A stretch of DNA of 64,000 nucleotides from Carettochelys insculpta. Lineage: Eukaryota > Chordata > Testudines > Carettochelyidae. Position 1 is the first letter of the stretch; every line of letters starts with the position of its first letter. The stretch covers positions 9,932,001 to 9,996,000 of the forward strand of contig NC_134138.1 of assembly GCF_033958435.1 (NCBI RefSeq), read 5' to 3'. Shown here in pieces: positions 1 to 11,112 of the stretch. The position numbers were made by a program, and so were the translations under genes. The notes under the pieces are model-generated. The model saw only the letters and a program-made list of their open reading frames with translations, was not told the DNA's origin and did no database searches.

Positions 1-2659
1 AAGAAATTAAGGCAGATTCTCCAGCAACTGGGTACCATGCCCAGAGGGGATTTGTACAGACCGATAAGCAAGGGGGAGAGCACCAGGGCACAAGCAATTG
101 GGAACAGAAGGAAAATGAGGGTCGAGACTGAGAAGGGGAATCTGTTGCATCAGAAGAGGGTGAAGGACTTGTCTGGGTAGCTGGTGTTTTTAGTCAGGAG
201 AGGCATAACCTTAGGGGTTCATCACTACATGTAGCCTTCATGCATTCGGCCTCTTAAGGGCATGGGTGTGAGCTCTCAAGGAGCCCTGCTAAACTGTAAT
301 CCTCTTCTGAAAAGTGGAGTTGTACAGGAGGCGTTGTGTTCATCATGTCTCACTACTTACTTATCAAATACACTCACTCTGCACATAAAAGAATTCATGA
401 TGGATTGCCACCCTTCCAGAGGCTCCGTTGCTGAGGGTCAGGATGGATTCTTACTGTCCCACACCTCCCTGTCTGTAGATCGTTAATGTGCAGTCACCCA
501 AATGAGCTTAAGAATGACCAAAGAGGTCAGACCAAAGGTCCATCTAGCCCAGTATCCTGTCTTCTGACAATGGCCAGTGCCAGGTGCCCCAGAAGGAATG
601 AACAGTACAGGCAATCATCAGTTGATCCATCCCTGTTGCCAATTCTCAGCTTCTGTCAAACAGAGCCTAGGAACATAAATGTATGTTCTGTGGCTCAGTT
701 AATGTTTATAGACTGCTTTGATGATCAAGGACCAGATTTTTCAGCCTTGTCTTAACCAGTTGGAGGGTGGGAGTGCCTATGGCAGGGTGGTGTCTGAGAT
801 AAATAAATGCAATAGGACGTGTGCCTGGCTTTTCCACATATTTGAAGGGTGCCTAACATAAAGCGGATGTTACTCTAATGGGGCTTTATACAAATATTTA
901 AATAATTAAAATATTGCATGTGCAACTCCCTGATATGTAGCTGAAATCAGGGAATTGGAGCTGAGATTTTCAGAGCCACCACTGTAGTTGGATGTTCTAT
1001 CCCTGTTCATTTGAATGGGAAATTGTGCATCCTAATGCCACAGGCAGCTCAGACACCAACAGCTGTTGACTTGGGGGGCGGGGAGAGGGGGAGGTTGTGG
1101 GAATGATGGATTTGGGAAGGCTCGTCAATCTGACTTAAACTTTAAAGATTAAAGGTTTGCACCTTTCTCTAGTTAACATCAAGAGACTGAGACAGAGCAT
1201 CTCAGGCTAGAAGTGAGTTTTTGAGGTTTCCAGTGTTTTACAGACAACGCTTTTAGCAGCACTTATGATTTGCTTATTTTAGCAGCGCTATGGTGCTAAA
1301 GCAGCATTTAACAGATGCAAACTGAAGATGTTCAATACAGTTAATATCGGGTTACAGACAGATTTTACTTACTAATGTTGTAACAACTAATACAAGTTAC
1401 TTAACTAATTGCACTTATGGTTTAACTTACGCTATATAAGCAGGGCACGGTACTCACTGACTCCTCTGAACCACCTAAAATCCGAGTCCTGCCCGCTTCA
1501 GTCAGTGAGGAAGGTGTTATTGGAAGTGGGTAGAATTTAAGTGAAAGAGTGGAAAACCAAAAGGCTGTCCTAAGAATAGTGGCAGCAAAGATAACAGATA
1601 TAGCAGAGATAATAGAGATTGGTGCCTTAAGGAGGTGACAAATGTGCGTCAGGTGCAGATTCCACCTAGCACACACTCCCCATGCAGCGAGGGGTTCTTA
1701 TACCCATTTTACCTTATAATACTTAAATACTGATACTACATTAAGCTGTGATTTCATGGAATTTCCAAAAATACCCCGTTTCCTGAAGACCTCAACATGG
1801 TCATACCCTCTGATCATATCCTATAGTCAGTCTTTCAAGACCAATTTCTGATAAAAGGTCAGGGAAGAAATACCATTAGGTGACCTTTACTTGAGTTCAA
1901 GTGAGGCCATCACATCTTTCCTGTTAGGGAGAGGTGGGGAATGCTTGAATACCTGTTGACATCAGAAAGTGATGCAGATAGCGAAGATTTATGTACATGA
2001 CTTAACATTACTAATTTGACCTTAACTTTTCCTATAAACAGGATAGAAGAAAAATATTTTGCAAAAAGCCCCTCATGCCAGGTTTTACTGGCCAGCAGCT
2101 TGCGTGACTGTTGACAGGAGAGAAAGGAAAGATAGGCCTCCCCAGGGCCTAAGTTAGTTATACTATAATGGCTTCTTGATATGTGGATATATTAAAAAAA
2201 ACCTGAACTACCATAATCAAACTACAATTAAGCTAGCAAAGTCTGCACAGCCTAGATGCTTAAATGGAATCCCTTGTGCTCCAAAATAATAGTGGGTGAA
2301 AAACTACGCTATTGTTGTTTGTGCCACACAAAGGAAGGCAGCCTGTAAAAACCTGGCTCTCTGAATGCTGTCTTCAATCCACAGGCTGTTGACGGCCCCT
2401 TTACATCAGTGAGCATGAACTGGGGTCTATAATTGTTTGAACCAATGTTTGACTTTCAACCCATTAATTTTCAAAGGTAACTGTGTGTTTGTTACAGATA
2501 TACTACAACCAAAACAAAGTACAGGGACAAAGTTGTGATAAATGTTCCTCTCTGCGGTGGATTCCGGTTCAGAGGCTCTGCAGTGGTGGTAGTTTTCTTG
2601 CTAAGCAAAGCACAGGGATGGCCAGATGTATTAATATGCATTCTCCTCCTCTCTTGCAG
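1..2659. other. TSNARE1: Intron upstream of the first recognised TSNARE1 exon
   Basis: No coding exon can be supported here. The 5' half contains one old CR1 fragment, listed separately. The short open frames at 262-755 and 1422-1676 lack coding features and partly overlap the repeat. The end of the stretch has a pyrimidine-rich tract and CAG directly before 2660, which fits a splice acceptor. The stretch 1300-2250 resembles an interspersed repeat by its texture, but I cannot name it. Confidence 0.5.
512..680 (-). repeat. CR1 LINE fragment, minus strand
   Basis: The phrase 'gaccaaaggtccatctagcc' at about 532, followed by 'cagtatcctgtcttctgaca', 'aatggccagtgccaggtgcc' and a segment on 'acagagcctaggaac', is the reverse complement of a CR1 3' region common in turtles. 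It belongs to the same subfamily as the copy at 17078-17540, which shares the 'acagaggctaggaa' block. The copy is short and diverged, so it is old. Confidence 0.6.
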
Positions 2660-2737
2660 CCACCCAGATTGATCCCAACGAACTACAGGAACTGTTTCAG
2701 GAAACTTCAGCCAACATCTTCCGAATTAACTCCAACG
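2660..2737 (+). CDS. TSNARE1: TSNARE1 exon (start of syntaxin-like Habc region)
   Basis: This is an internal coding exon of 78 bp. The acceptor is a pyrimidine-rich tract ending TTGCAG at 2659, and the donor is G|GTGCGT at 2737/2738. The exon starts with two bases that complete a split codon, then 25 codons, then a single G. The peptide reads TQIDPNELQELFQETSANIF followed by RINSN. That is the opening of the syntaxin-type N-terminal helical domain, closest in my memory to TSNARE1 (t-SNARE domain-containing 1), a predicted SNARE of endosomal vesicle fusion. The trailing G joins exactly to the exon at 19385 to make a Val codon. Syntaxin-12 and syntaxin-7 have a related helix, but the ELFQETSANIFRINSN wording fits TSNARE1 better. 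No stop or frameshift is seen, so the exon looks functional. The donor GTGCGT is weaker than the GTRAGT consensus. Confidence 0.85.
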
Positions 2738-3308
2738 GTGCGTATAATGAAAGGCTCCCTAATCAATTGTATGCAGTCCTGCCAATGACTGGTGAGCCTG
2801 TCTATGGCGTTCAGAAAGCCCTGTTGTCAGGGAGCAGATAGTAATGCATTCTTACTGTCATGCCTCATGAGCTCCCATGTACGTACACTACAAATTAGTT
2901 TCTGAGATGTAAAAATATTCCCCATATATTGCATTAAATAGGCAGAGAGATATTTCCATCCCTACCGAGACTGCTTCCTTTTCTGCTTTTAATTATGTCA
3001 TCTGCTACAGTAAGTAATGCAAAGGCAGAAAGATGGGACCAGCTACATTGCTTCTCTGAAGCGTTGCAGTGCTACGAAGTTCACAACCTGTTATGTTAGT
3101 TTGAAGAACAGCCGTTCTTTCCTTTAGTCTTCCCTCTGCATCAAACTGGTATGCTGTTCCTGTTCATCCCCCGGGGATCTGTTTAGGTACTGCATCCTAA
3201 TGGCCAAATCAGTCAGGGCGCTGAGTGCTGTGCTTTAAGAAACAATGCAAAATTGGAGAGGGTTCAGAGAACAACCTCTGTAACTGAGGACTGGGAACAG
3301 CAAATCAA
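2738..3308. other. Intronic stretch with nothing recognised
   Basis: This is AT-rich to balanced sequence with no open frame of coding character and no repeat I can name. Confidence 0.4.
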
Positions 3309-3761
3309 GGCTGGGTCTCCCCAGGGCTCTGCTTAGCGCTGCTGCCGGCAGATCTATGCAAAGTGAGCTTCTCGGGATTGCAAATGGCTGCTTATTGTCA
3401 CACTCCTGAAGCTCATTACCATAGCCATGCGAGAGTTTGGCGCTGTCAGAAGCAGATGTCAGCACAGCAGGGGCTGTGTAGACATGCCTCTGCCAGCTAA
3501 CCTCCTTTGTCGCCAGTCCCTTATGTCTGAACAGGCCCTGAGCATAAAGGGCTAGCGACAGAGAGGGGTTTAGCCAGCAGAGGTGTGTTCACATGGCCTC
3601 TTAAGTGCCAGTGCCCCCTTCTGCAGGCATCCAGCTCTCGCGTGGCTATGGTAATGAGCTTCGGGAGTGTGCAAATAAGCAGCCATTTGCAATCCCAAGA
3701 AGCTCGCTTTGCGTAGCTCTGCCGGCAGCAGCACTGAGCAGAGCTCCATGTAGACCCAGCC
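3309..3761. mobile_element. MITE with about 130-bp inverted arms
   Basis: The left end reads GGCTGGGTCT and the right end AGACCCAGCC, which are perfect inverted 10-mers. The left arm (about 3309-3441) and right arm (about 3630-3761) are long imperfect reverse complements. Both contain 'gattgcaaatggctgctta' or its complement and 'gctcattaccatagcca' or its complement. A spacer of roughly 190 bp separates them. No convincing target-site duplication is visible. The element is too short to code for a transposase, so it is non-autonomous. The open frames on both strands here (3235-3465, 3521-3931, 3605-3859) are by-products of the inverted repeat. Confidence 0.7.
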
Positions 3762-3781
3762 CTAGAGAAGTTATTATTTTC

Positions 3782-4333
3782 CATTATTTGGCACTGATGA
3801 GGCCACAACATTTGGAGTATTGTGTCCTGTTCTGCCCCACCCACCTCAAGTATAGGTAGGATGTTGATGCATTGGAGAGGGTCCAGTGGAAGGCAACCAA
3901 CTTGACTAGGGGGCTGGAGCACATGACCCATGAGGAGAGGCTGAGGGATTTGGGCTTATTTAGTTTGCAGAAGAGAAAAGTGAGGGGTGAGCTGATAGCA
4001 GCCTTCAGCTTCCTGAAGTGGGGTTCTAAAGAGGATGGAGAGAAGTTGTTCTCAATAGTGATGAATGGCAGAACAAGGAGAAATGGCTTCACATTACAGT
4101 GTGGGAGGTCCTAGATTGGATATTAGGAAAAACTATTTCACTGGGAGGGTGGTGAGGCACTGGAATGCATTACCTAAAATGGTGGTAGAATCTCCATCGC
4201 TGTAAGTTTTTAAGTCCCGGCTTGACAAAATCCTGCCTGGGATGCTTTAATTAGGCTTGATCCTGCTTTGGGCAGGGGTCTGGACTCGATGACCTCCTGA
4301 GGTCTCTTCCAGCCCTCGGATTCTATGATTCCA
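3782..4333 (+). repeat. CR1 LINE 3' end, plus strand
   Basis: This shows the typical CR1 terminal ORF2 and 3'UTR text: 'tggagcacatgacccatgag', 'gaggctgagggatttgggct', 'ttcactgggagggtggtgag' and the end 'tcttccagccctcggattct', finishing in the ATTCTATGATTC microsatellite-like tail. It is truncated at the 5' end, as most CR1 copies are. Several stops interrupt the ORF2 remnant, so it is dead. Confidence 0.9.
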
Positions 4334-4335
4334 TG

Positions 4336-4530
4336 ACACAAAATACCTCTATTTGTTTAGCTTAGTAAGTAGTTTAAGAGGTGACTTGATCACGTTTTAC
4401 AGGTACCTGTGTGGGGAGAAGATATCTGATAATACTGGGCTCATTAATCTTACAGACAAAGCAGAACAAAGTGCAGTGCTTGCAAGTTTGAACTAGACAA
4501 ATTAAAACTCTTAAAATCAGCGTGATCAAC
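4336..4530 (+). repeat. Older CR1-type fragment, plus strand
   Basis: The segment 'gaggtgacttgatcacg' then 'acaggtacctgtgtggggag' and 'tgataatactgggctc' matches a different CR1 subfamily from its neighbour. It ends near 'gaactagacaaattaaaact'. It abuts the CR1 tail at 4333. Confidence 0.6.
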
Positions 4531-6454
4531 CATTTGAACAGCTCTCGGAGAGGCACGTTGGGTTCAGCATCACTTGGACTGAAGATTTGACATTTTTGTA
4601 AAGCATGCCCTGTAGTTCAGCAGCAAGTTATTGTCTTGATACAGCAGCTGCAGGTGGCATTCTGTGACCTGTGCTGTGCAGGAGGATGGCTGGAATAGTG
4701 CAATCAGGTCCTGCAATACATGAGTGTGTAATGTTTTTAAAGCCCTTGGGTATCCTTTGGAATGAAGGGATAGCTATAAAATAGTTTTTGATGCACTAGT
4801 GGTCACTAGTTTTGATGCAGTGATTTTTGTTTTCTGTGATCAGCTCAGTGGGACCAAAAAGGGTGGGAAGCCAGACTCCTCACCCCCAGAAGAGATGGGG
4901 CCAGGGCCAGGGCCTAGGGCAGTCCTCCCTTGGCACCACTCAGATAGGGGCACTGTCTCCCTCTCCCTCAGAGCCACGCTGCTGCAGCATTTCAAAAGAA
5001 CCTGGTGCTGCACCTGCCACTGCTGTTGCTTTGGTGGTGGTGGCAGCCAGAGTTCCAGGTCCCCTTGAAACCCCAAGCAGTGTGGCAACTGCCCCCTTTG
5101 CTCCCACATTGGCAGGCCTGGATCGGCTGCACTTATTGAAAGTAAGCACTGGGACTCACAACACTGAGGGAAGCAGGCTGTTACAAAGGTTGGTGTAACA
5201 GCAAAATTAGGTTAAGTGGTACTGCAAAAGGCTGTAAGGAGATCTGTGAGTATATTAGTGGCCCTCACCCTATTCAAATAACAGAGTGGTTTTTATCCAT
5301 TGATCTCAAAGTGGTTTACAAAGGACGTCAGTGTCACTGTACAAATGGGGATACTGAGGAATGCAACAGTGACGTGGTTTGCCCGAGTTCACACAGCAGG
5401 TTAGTGGCAGAGCCACTGAGGCCAGGCCTTAGTGCCAGCCCTGGGTTTTATCCACGAGGCAACACTGTCTCCCTATTGCATCATTCATACCTGTAGATGA
5501 TGATTTTGTGTTATAGCTGTAGCCATTGTCAATGATGCAACTGCTATTCTGCTACCTTGCTATCTCATTGCTTCGTGCTAGGTGTCTGCGAAACATGCAG
5601 TACCCGTGGAGCTGTCCAGCTCTTTTACATGGCCTAGTTCTCTGAAGCCATGCTTTGGGCCCCTTCCCTGTGTGTCTGTGTCTGCTTTCCTCATCCCATT
5701 TCATGCTTAGGAACTATCCTTGTTGTGGTTAGAGAGGTTTGCCTGATAGCTATTGAGTTTTGTGCATGCCAGATTTTCCCCCCAAGGTTATGGATGGCAT
5801 TTAGCTGGTTGGAGACTTTTGTAGTTACTTTTTAAGAAGGGTTTTGTGTTCTTTTTCTATTGAGCAGCACTTAGCTGCCTCCTAGTAAATGCCTTATAAA
5901 TAAATGAAGAAAACCCAGCACCAGTAAAAGGAATTGGTTCAGTAGATCATGTCTGAGGAGCTGATCACTAAAGAATGCACTGGCAGCAGCAGTCCCACAC
6001 TGGTTGGAGGACCTGACTGCTCTAAAAGGATACTTCTAGCTCACATTCCTGTCTGTTATCTATTTATGATCTCATGTGAGTGTTTGGTGCAGTGTGTACC
6101 CCGCTTCTTTAATCTGAGGGGCTGAGCAAAGGCTTCTGCATTATCCTGTGGGGCTATAAAATTTTGTTGGACATTTTAGGACTAATTGCTTTAAAGCTTC
6201 CGTGAAAATATATGAATATTCTGAGTCAAATCCTTAACTAATGCAAATCATTAGAGCTGTGCTGATTTACACCAATGGGGGCTCTGTCCCACTATCTCTA
6301 AATATCATACATGTGAACAAAAGTTGTAGTGGAAAACAACTAATCTACACATTCCCCATATGAGAAGTGGGTAAACACCATTTACCCACATTTATGCCCA
6401 GTTACACTAGTGATACTCAATATAGGCATGACTTCTGGGTCACCTTAGTTAGTA
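4531..6454. other. Intronic stretch, mostly unassigned
   Basis: Apart from the MIR-like fragment at 5300-5485, nothing is recognised. The GC-rich block at 4855-5120 gives overlapping open frames on both strands (for example 4827-5198), but their composition is low-complexity Pro/Gly/Ser/Ala with no domain, so I do not call a gene. Confidence 0.4.
5300..5485 (-). repeat. MIR-type SINE fragment, minus strand
   Basis: The segment 'acaaatggggatactgagga', then a 'gtttgcccgagttcacacag' block followed by 'caggttagtggcagagcc' and a degenerate 'aacactgtctccctattg' head, is the reverse complement of the MIR/CORE-SINE layout. In the forward sense this gives the tRNA-like head, the core with 'ctctgccactaacctgctgt', and the 'cctcagtatccccatttgt' tail. 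Confidence 0.7.
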
Positions 6455-7960
6455 GGCATCCTTCGATCCCGAGGGATCATGGGTTTGCGCCCCAGTTGGA
6501 CTGATTCGAGCAGCATCTTCTGTGGCTGTGCAATCCAGTCTAGGAGTGGCAGTCCTTTTCGCAGTGTGAGCTGCAGTAGGCAGATGTTGCTCTGGTATCA
6601 TGGGCACGGATCTTCCTGAGGGCTCTCCTGTCTTCCGCTTCCTTCACCAAGGTAGTTTCATACATAGCAAGCGCTTCCTTCACTCCCTGTTCCCAGGCGT
6701 GCCTGTCTGAGGCGAGCGAATGCCAGGTGTTCATGCTGATAGAGAGAGCGCTGAGGTCACGCTTGCACGTGTCCTTGTAGTGCAATTTAGGTTGCCCTTT
6801 CGGCCTCTTTCCAGATGCTGGTTTGCCGAAGAGGAGGTCCTTCGGTATTCGGCCATCTGTCATGCATGAGACATGTCCCAGCCAGTGCATATGCCTCTGT
6901 TTGAGAAGGGTGAACATGGAGGCAGTGCCTGCCCTCTCAAGCACTGCGCTATTGGGGACCTTGTCCTACCATCAGATACCGAGTATGCGCCTAAGGCAGC
7001 GCATGTGGAATGTGTTGAGCCGCTGCTCTTGTTTTGAGCGCAAAGTCTATGTTTCACTGCCGTACAGCAGTATGCTCAAAACACGGGCTGTGTAGACCTG
7101 CACCTTGGTGTGTACGGTGAGCTCATTGTTAGCCCAGACTCTCTTCATCAGCCTGGAGAACGTCGTGGCGGCTTTTCCAATGCGCTTGTTGATCTCGCTA
7201 TCAAGTGACAAGTTGTCCGAGATCGTCGAGCCTAGGTACACGAACTCATGGGTGACTCCCAGTTTGTAGTCTAGCACCTTGATAGATGGCTCGTTACCCA
7301 CGTTTTGGCTCATCACCTGGGTCTTCTTTAAGCTGATTGTGAGGCCAAATTCCATACATGCATCCACAAAGCGAGTTATGAGTGACTGCAGTTCCTGCTG
7401 AGTGTGAGCAGCAATAGCTGCATTGTCAGCAAAAATGAACTCCCTTAGATACTTCATAAGCACCCTGGTCCTCGCTCTAAGCCTCGACAGTTTGAAGAGG
7501 TTGCCATCCGTTCTCGTGCGGAGAGAGATGCCCTCTGTCGCAGTTCCAAAGGCATATTTGAGCAAAACTGCAAAGAAGATGCCGAACAGTGTTGGAGCCA
7601 GCACACACCCCTGCTTCGCTCCGTTGAGAATCTCAAAGGGTTCGGATGTGGATCCGTCGTATATGACGGTCCCCTTCATGCCTTCATGGAAGGCCCTAAT
7701 AATGCTGAGCAGAGTTGGGGGACAGCCGATCTTAGCCAGAATCACGAACAGACCTTTTCTGCTGACGAGGTCAAATGCCTTGGTCAGATCGATGAAGGCA
7801 ATACACAGAGGTTTGTTCTGCTCCCTGCACTTTTCTTGTAGTTGCCTAACAGAGAAAACCATGTCTATGGTGGACCGTTCAGCTCTGAACCCACACTGAG
7901 ACTCAGGGTAGACTCTCTCCGCAAGAACATTGAGCCTCTTCAGAACAACACGTGCAAAGT
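6455..7960 (-). pseudogene. RTE-like LINE, reverse transcriptase and 3' end (3' half of an inverted copy)
   Basis: Read on the minus strand, this encodes the C-terminal two thirds of a non-LTR reverse transcriptase. The order is FARVVLKRL, then YPESQCGFRAERSTIDMVFS, then FIDLTKAFDLVSR, then GAKQGCVLAPTLFGIFFAVL, the catalytic box FIFADNAAIAAHT, then FVYLGSTISDNLSLDSEINK, then SILLYGSET. After a frame change the C-terminal part has LLKQRHMHWLGHVSCMTDGR and IPKDLLFGK. The order is that of RTE-like LINEs whose endonuclease is related to the CFDP2/BovB type. The FADD box reads FADN, losing one metal-binding Asp, and the frame is broken near 7047, so the copy is dead. The 3' end near 6455 carries the 'gatcatgggtttgcgcccc' tail. 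The N-terminal RT motifs are absent: the minus-strand match stops at about 7960, where it meets its own upstream part in the opposite orientation. Confidence 0.88.
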
Positions 7961-8640
7961 TTCGTGGCGACACCCAAGATCGAAACATTGGCACCAGCTT
8001 GACCTCGTCCTCACCAAATGCAGCCATTTAGGTAATGTCAGGGTGACACGTAGCTACCACAGCGCAGACTGTGACACTGACCATTTGCTCATGTGTAGTA
8101 AGGTGCACATCCAGCCACGAAGATTCTTTCGCTCCAAAAAGGAAGGGAGGCTGCACATTGACACTGGCAAGACTCGTGACCCTTCAAAAGTATGCAAGGT
8201 TGTCCAAGCACTTGAAGAGGCCTTGCCCTGCCTGGTCGACACTGATATCAGCAAGAGATGGGAACAACTACGGTACGCTATCTATAATACGGCGATATCT
8301 ACCTTTGGGAAGAAGACAGTCAAGTCTGCTGATTGGTTTGAAGCCCACACTGAAGTGCTGACGCCCCTGATTGAGAAGAAAAGAGAGGCACTGGCTGCAT
8401 ACAGGTCCTCTCCCAGTGAGGTGAACCTGCAGGCACTCCGATCTGCTCGGAGTCAAGTGCAGCAGGTTGTTCGGTGGTGTGCCAATGATTACTGGCTCCA
8501 ACTCTGCTCCAAGATTCAGCAGGCCACGGACACTGGTAACATGCGAGGAATGTACGATGGGATCAAGCAGGCCATTGGTCCATCACAAAGAAAGACTGCC
8601 CCACTTAAGTCAGCCACAGGCGATGGGTCACCTAAGGTAA
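7961..8640 (+). pseudogene. RTE-like LINE, endonuclease end and linker (inverted 5' half)
   Basis: On the plus strand this encodes WRHPRSKHWHQLDLVLTK and a terminal DCDTDHLLMCSKV, which is the C-terminal part of an EEP endonuclease with the final Asp-His pair. It continues into the linker before RT: RWEQLRYAIYNTAISTFGKK, DWFEAHTEVL, EKKREALAAYRSS and GNMRGMYDGIKQAIGP. It belongs to the same LINE family as 6455-7960 but lies on the opposite strand, and the RT N-terminus is missing between the two. This is the expected outcome of twin priming (5' inversion with a junction deletion). The match ends at about 8640, where MITE-like sequence begins. Confidence 0.88.
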
Positions 8641-8676
8641 GTTTATAAAGCAAAGTTATTGTGAAATAACTATTGT

Positions 8677-8803
8677 AGCATCTACATGCCACAACGGCTA
8701 TTTCAAAATATTTTTGAAATAGCAGTTTTCTTATTTTGAAATTGGTAAACCTTATTCTATGAGGAATACTGCCTATTTCAAAATAAGTGTGGTGTAGACA
8801 GGG
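8677..8803. mobile_element. Short MITE next to the LINE 5' break
   Basis: It begins with 'gcatctacatgcc' and ends 'ggtgtagacaggg', an imperfect inverted end of the GTCTACAC type. Internally it has 'ctatttcaaaatatttttga' and similar TTTCAAAATA / TATTTTGAAA blocks, which are typical of the MITE group B described at 31539. The LINE fragment stops 35 bp upstream. Confidence 0.55.
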
Positions 8804-9625
8804 AACATAATGTATCTTGAAATAAGCCATAGTGCTTATGGCTCCATTTCTATGAGATAAATTTGAATTTAAGGCAGTTAGCTCGATACTACCACGTAAC
8901 TGTCTTCACTGTAAATACCATTAGCTCGATTTAGGGAACACTAATACCGAGATTACAATATTGCAGTTACCTGACGGGTATAGCGTCAAGCTCAAATTCA
9001 GAAGTTCGATTAAGGCCAGTGTGGAAACTCCATATCTTACAATCAGATTTATTAGCTTCCAGAGGTGTTCTGTGTGTAACCCACAATGCCTCTCAATGCT
9101 CCACTCTGACCACTGCTTGCCAGTTAATTAGGTAACAGGAAGACCATGAATTTCAAAGTGGGAGCAGCAAGGCTGTGGCTGTGGGCTCTTGTTTGTATGA
9201 GAGGCTGAGAAATGTCTTTCTTTCTTTGCAATTAGCACAGTGAGTGCATCTACCTATTCAAATAGTCCTGCAAGGAGTTTGTGGGTCTGTCTAAACTTTT
9301 CGTTTTTTAGTTGCACTCTCTGGCGCCAGCTGCTGCCCCACCACACCACATGGCAACAAGGCTGCTGTGGGTGTTGTGCTTGCATAAGATACCGAGAAAC
9401 TTCTTCTCAGTGGTTTACATTTGTGTGTGAACCTCTCTTTCCTCTCCCACAGGTGCCACACCATCTGCATCTTTTCTGTGTCACCCACATCACGTGGGTA
9501 GCCCCTAACCCAATAAAAGGACATACCTGCCATTCAGTGGTGACCACGCTGCCAGGCAACACCATGTTATAGATTGTGCACAATTAGGGCTCCAAGGGCA
9601 GGAAGAATATTTGGGGCTTGCAGCC
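8804..9625. other. Stretch with MITE-like debris
   Basis: TAGCTCGAT / ATCGAGCTA-like blocks at 8875-9030 and 'ccagtgtggaaactcc' at about 9016 suggest another decayed inverted-repeat transposon. The ends cannot be fixed. No gene is seen at 9040-9560. Confidence 0.35.
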
Positions 9626-9850
9626 ACCATGAGGAAGTCTCCCCTGGCAGTTAAAATACTAGGGGCCTTGCTTCTGCCAGGGGGAAGTCTCCCCCGGGCG
9701 GCTAAGATACTCAGGGAGGACCACTTCAACTGACCCCCTACCCCCCCTCTATCTTCATCCCCCACCCCCATAGCATGGGACCATTGGGGCTTGCAGCTGC
9801 TCAGGGGGAAGTTCCCCCCGGCGGGTAAGATACTTGGGGGGGACTATTTC
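9626..9850. repeat. Imperfect GC-rich tandem motif
   Basis: A block of the form 'gaagtctcccctggcagtta' then 'aaatact' appears at about 9632, 9684 and 9808 with changes. The unequal spacing (52 and 124 bp) shows decay of a tandem array. Open frames on either strand are compositional. Confidence 0.55.
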
Positions 9851-10094
9851 AGCTACTTCAACATTCCAAGGGGCTCTGCAGCCGCGGACCACAGCACCCC
9901 TCGCACCCCACCAAAAATATTGAAATATTTTCTGGAGCCTGCTATGCATTGGTTATGCTACCATCTCCTATGTGTCTTCACGCTTTGACCCCTGCAGAAA
10001 CACAGGGGTGGGGTGGGTGAGATTCCTGTCTGTGTTATAAGTTCAGCGTCTGATATTTAACTGCCATCACCCGAGTTGGCAATATCTGTGTAGT

Positions 10095-10765
10095 GTAGAG
10101 GAAAGTCAAAAATTGTTTTTTCCTAAACTTTTCTATACCTTTTCTTCCAACTTTGAGAATATTGTCTGGGCCCCTGTATTATTTTCAGGGTTCATATGCA
10201 ATGATGGGACGGGATAGGGGGGCGGGGCGGGGCGGTTCAGTATATGGCCAGTTGAGAACACAGTTGTGGCACAGACATTGGGGGTAGGAAGAGCTCAGTG
10301 GTTTGAGCATTGGCCTGTTACACCCAGGGTTGTGAATTCAATCCTTCAGAACACCATTTAGGGATCTAGGGCAAATAGATTAAAAAAGGGCTGGTTCTTG
10401 GTCCTGCCAACAGGACAGGGAACTGGACTCAATAACCTTCTGAGGTCCCTTCCAGTTCTATGAGATGTGTATCTCCATACATTATTATATCAGAAGCCTT
10501 ATAGTGCACCGGAAAGCCAAGGACTCTCCCCTAACAACAGTCCTTTCTGAAAATCTTTCCTATCTTCTCTTTCTTCAAGCTTTTTGGGGGTCCCTGTATT
10601 ATTTTCAAAAAAAGTTAAAGATCTTTTGCCCTAGACTTTTCTATCCTCTTTCTTCTAACTTTGAGAATACAGTCAGGGTCCCTGTATTATTTTCAGGTAT
10701 TGGATACAATCACGGGATGGGGGGCACTCAGTGGATGGCCAGTTGAGAGTTCAGCTACAGGAGGA
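10095..10765. repeat. Three diverged tandem copies, interrupted by a SINE
   Basis: The blocks at 10095-10270, 10505-10607 and 10608-10765 share 'ccctgtattattttca', a preceding 'ttttctat..cttcttc..aactttgagaata' segment, and (first and third) 'ggccagttgaga'. The Pol III SINE at 10284-10466 lies between the first and second blocks. A (GGGGC)n run sits at 10218-10236. Confidence 0.6.
10284..10466 (+). repeat. tRNA-derived turtle Pol III SINE
   Basis: The head 'gagctcagtggtttgagcat' then 'tggcctgttacacccagggt' and 'tgtgaattcaatcctt' has the spacing and wording of a tRNA A box and B box. The tail 'actcaataaccttctgaggt' then 'cccttccagttctatga' is the CR1 3' end. This head and tail pair is the structure of the tortoise Pol III SINE of cryptodiran turtles, and it is the best taxonomic marker in the window. 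Confidence 0.85.
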
Positions 10766-11112
10766 AGACATTTCTGTAAGTTTTCTTGCCATCTATGTGG
10801 ATGCCCTACTTTTCCTTCCTTTCAAGAGGAAAACTGGATGTTTGCTTAGCACGAGAGGTGAATGAGCAAAGTGCAATGTGGGAAGATAATGTCAAAGACC
10901 AGCAAGCATACTCAGAATGCTATGGGGAGGAGGGAACTGAGGGATAGGTTCCCACAATGCACTACTGCAACAGTCGATGTTTACCAATTTGAGTGTGGCA
11001 GCAATGAGTTGAAGTTGTGAGGAACACCTGGGCAGATGAGGATGGTCAAATTCAAATTTATAAGTTTCAGAATCACAAAATTGATATTAATAAAGTCAAA
11101 TGTATCTCATAT

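Noticed and set aside
2483..2788. 101-codon frame across the first TSNARE1 exon
   Set aside because: It is in a different frame from the exon peptide and crosses both splice sites.
3521..3931. 136-codon minus-strand frame
   Set aside because: It spans a MITE arm and a CR1 end, and the reading frame crosses the element border.
4827..5198. 123-codon GC-rich frame
   Set aside because: Overlapping frames of similar length on both strands show a compositional effect. The peptide is low complexity.
10218..10236. GGGGCGG run considered as a promoter GC box cluster
   Set aside because: It is a short simple repeat in a repeat block inside an intron, with no CpG island or first exon nearby.
10290..10350. 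tRNA gene
   Set aside because: The A- and B-box-like text belongs to a SINE head that continues into a CR1 tail. The acceptor stem does not close.
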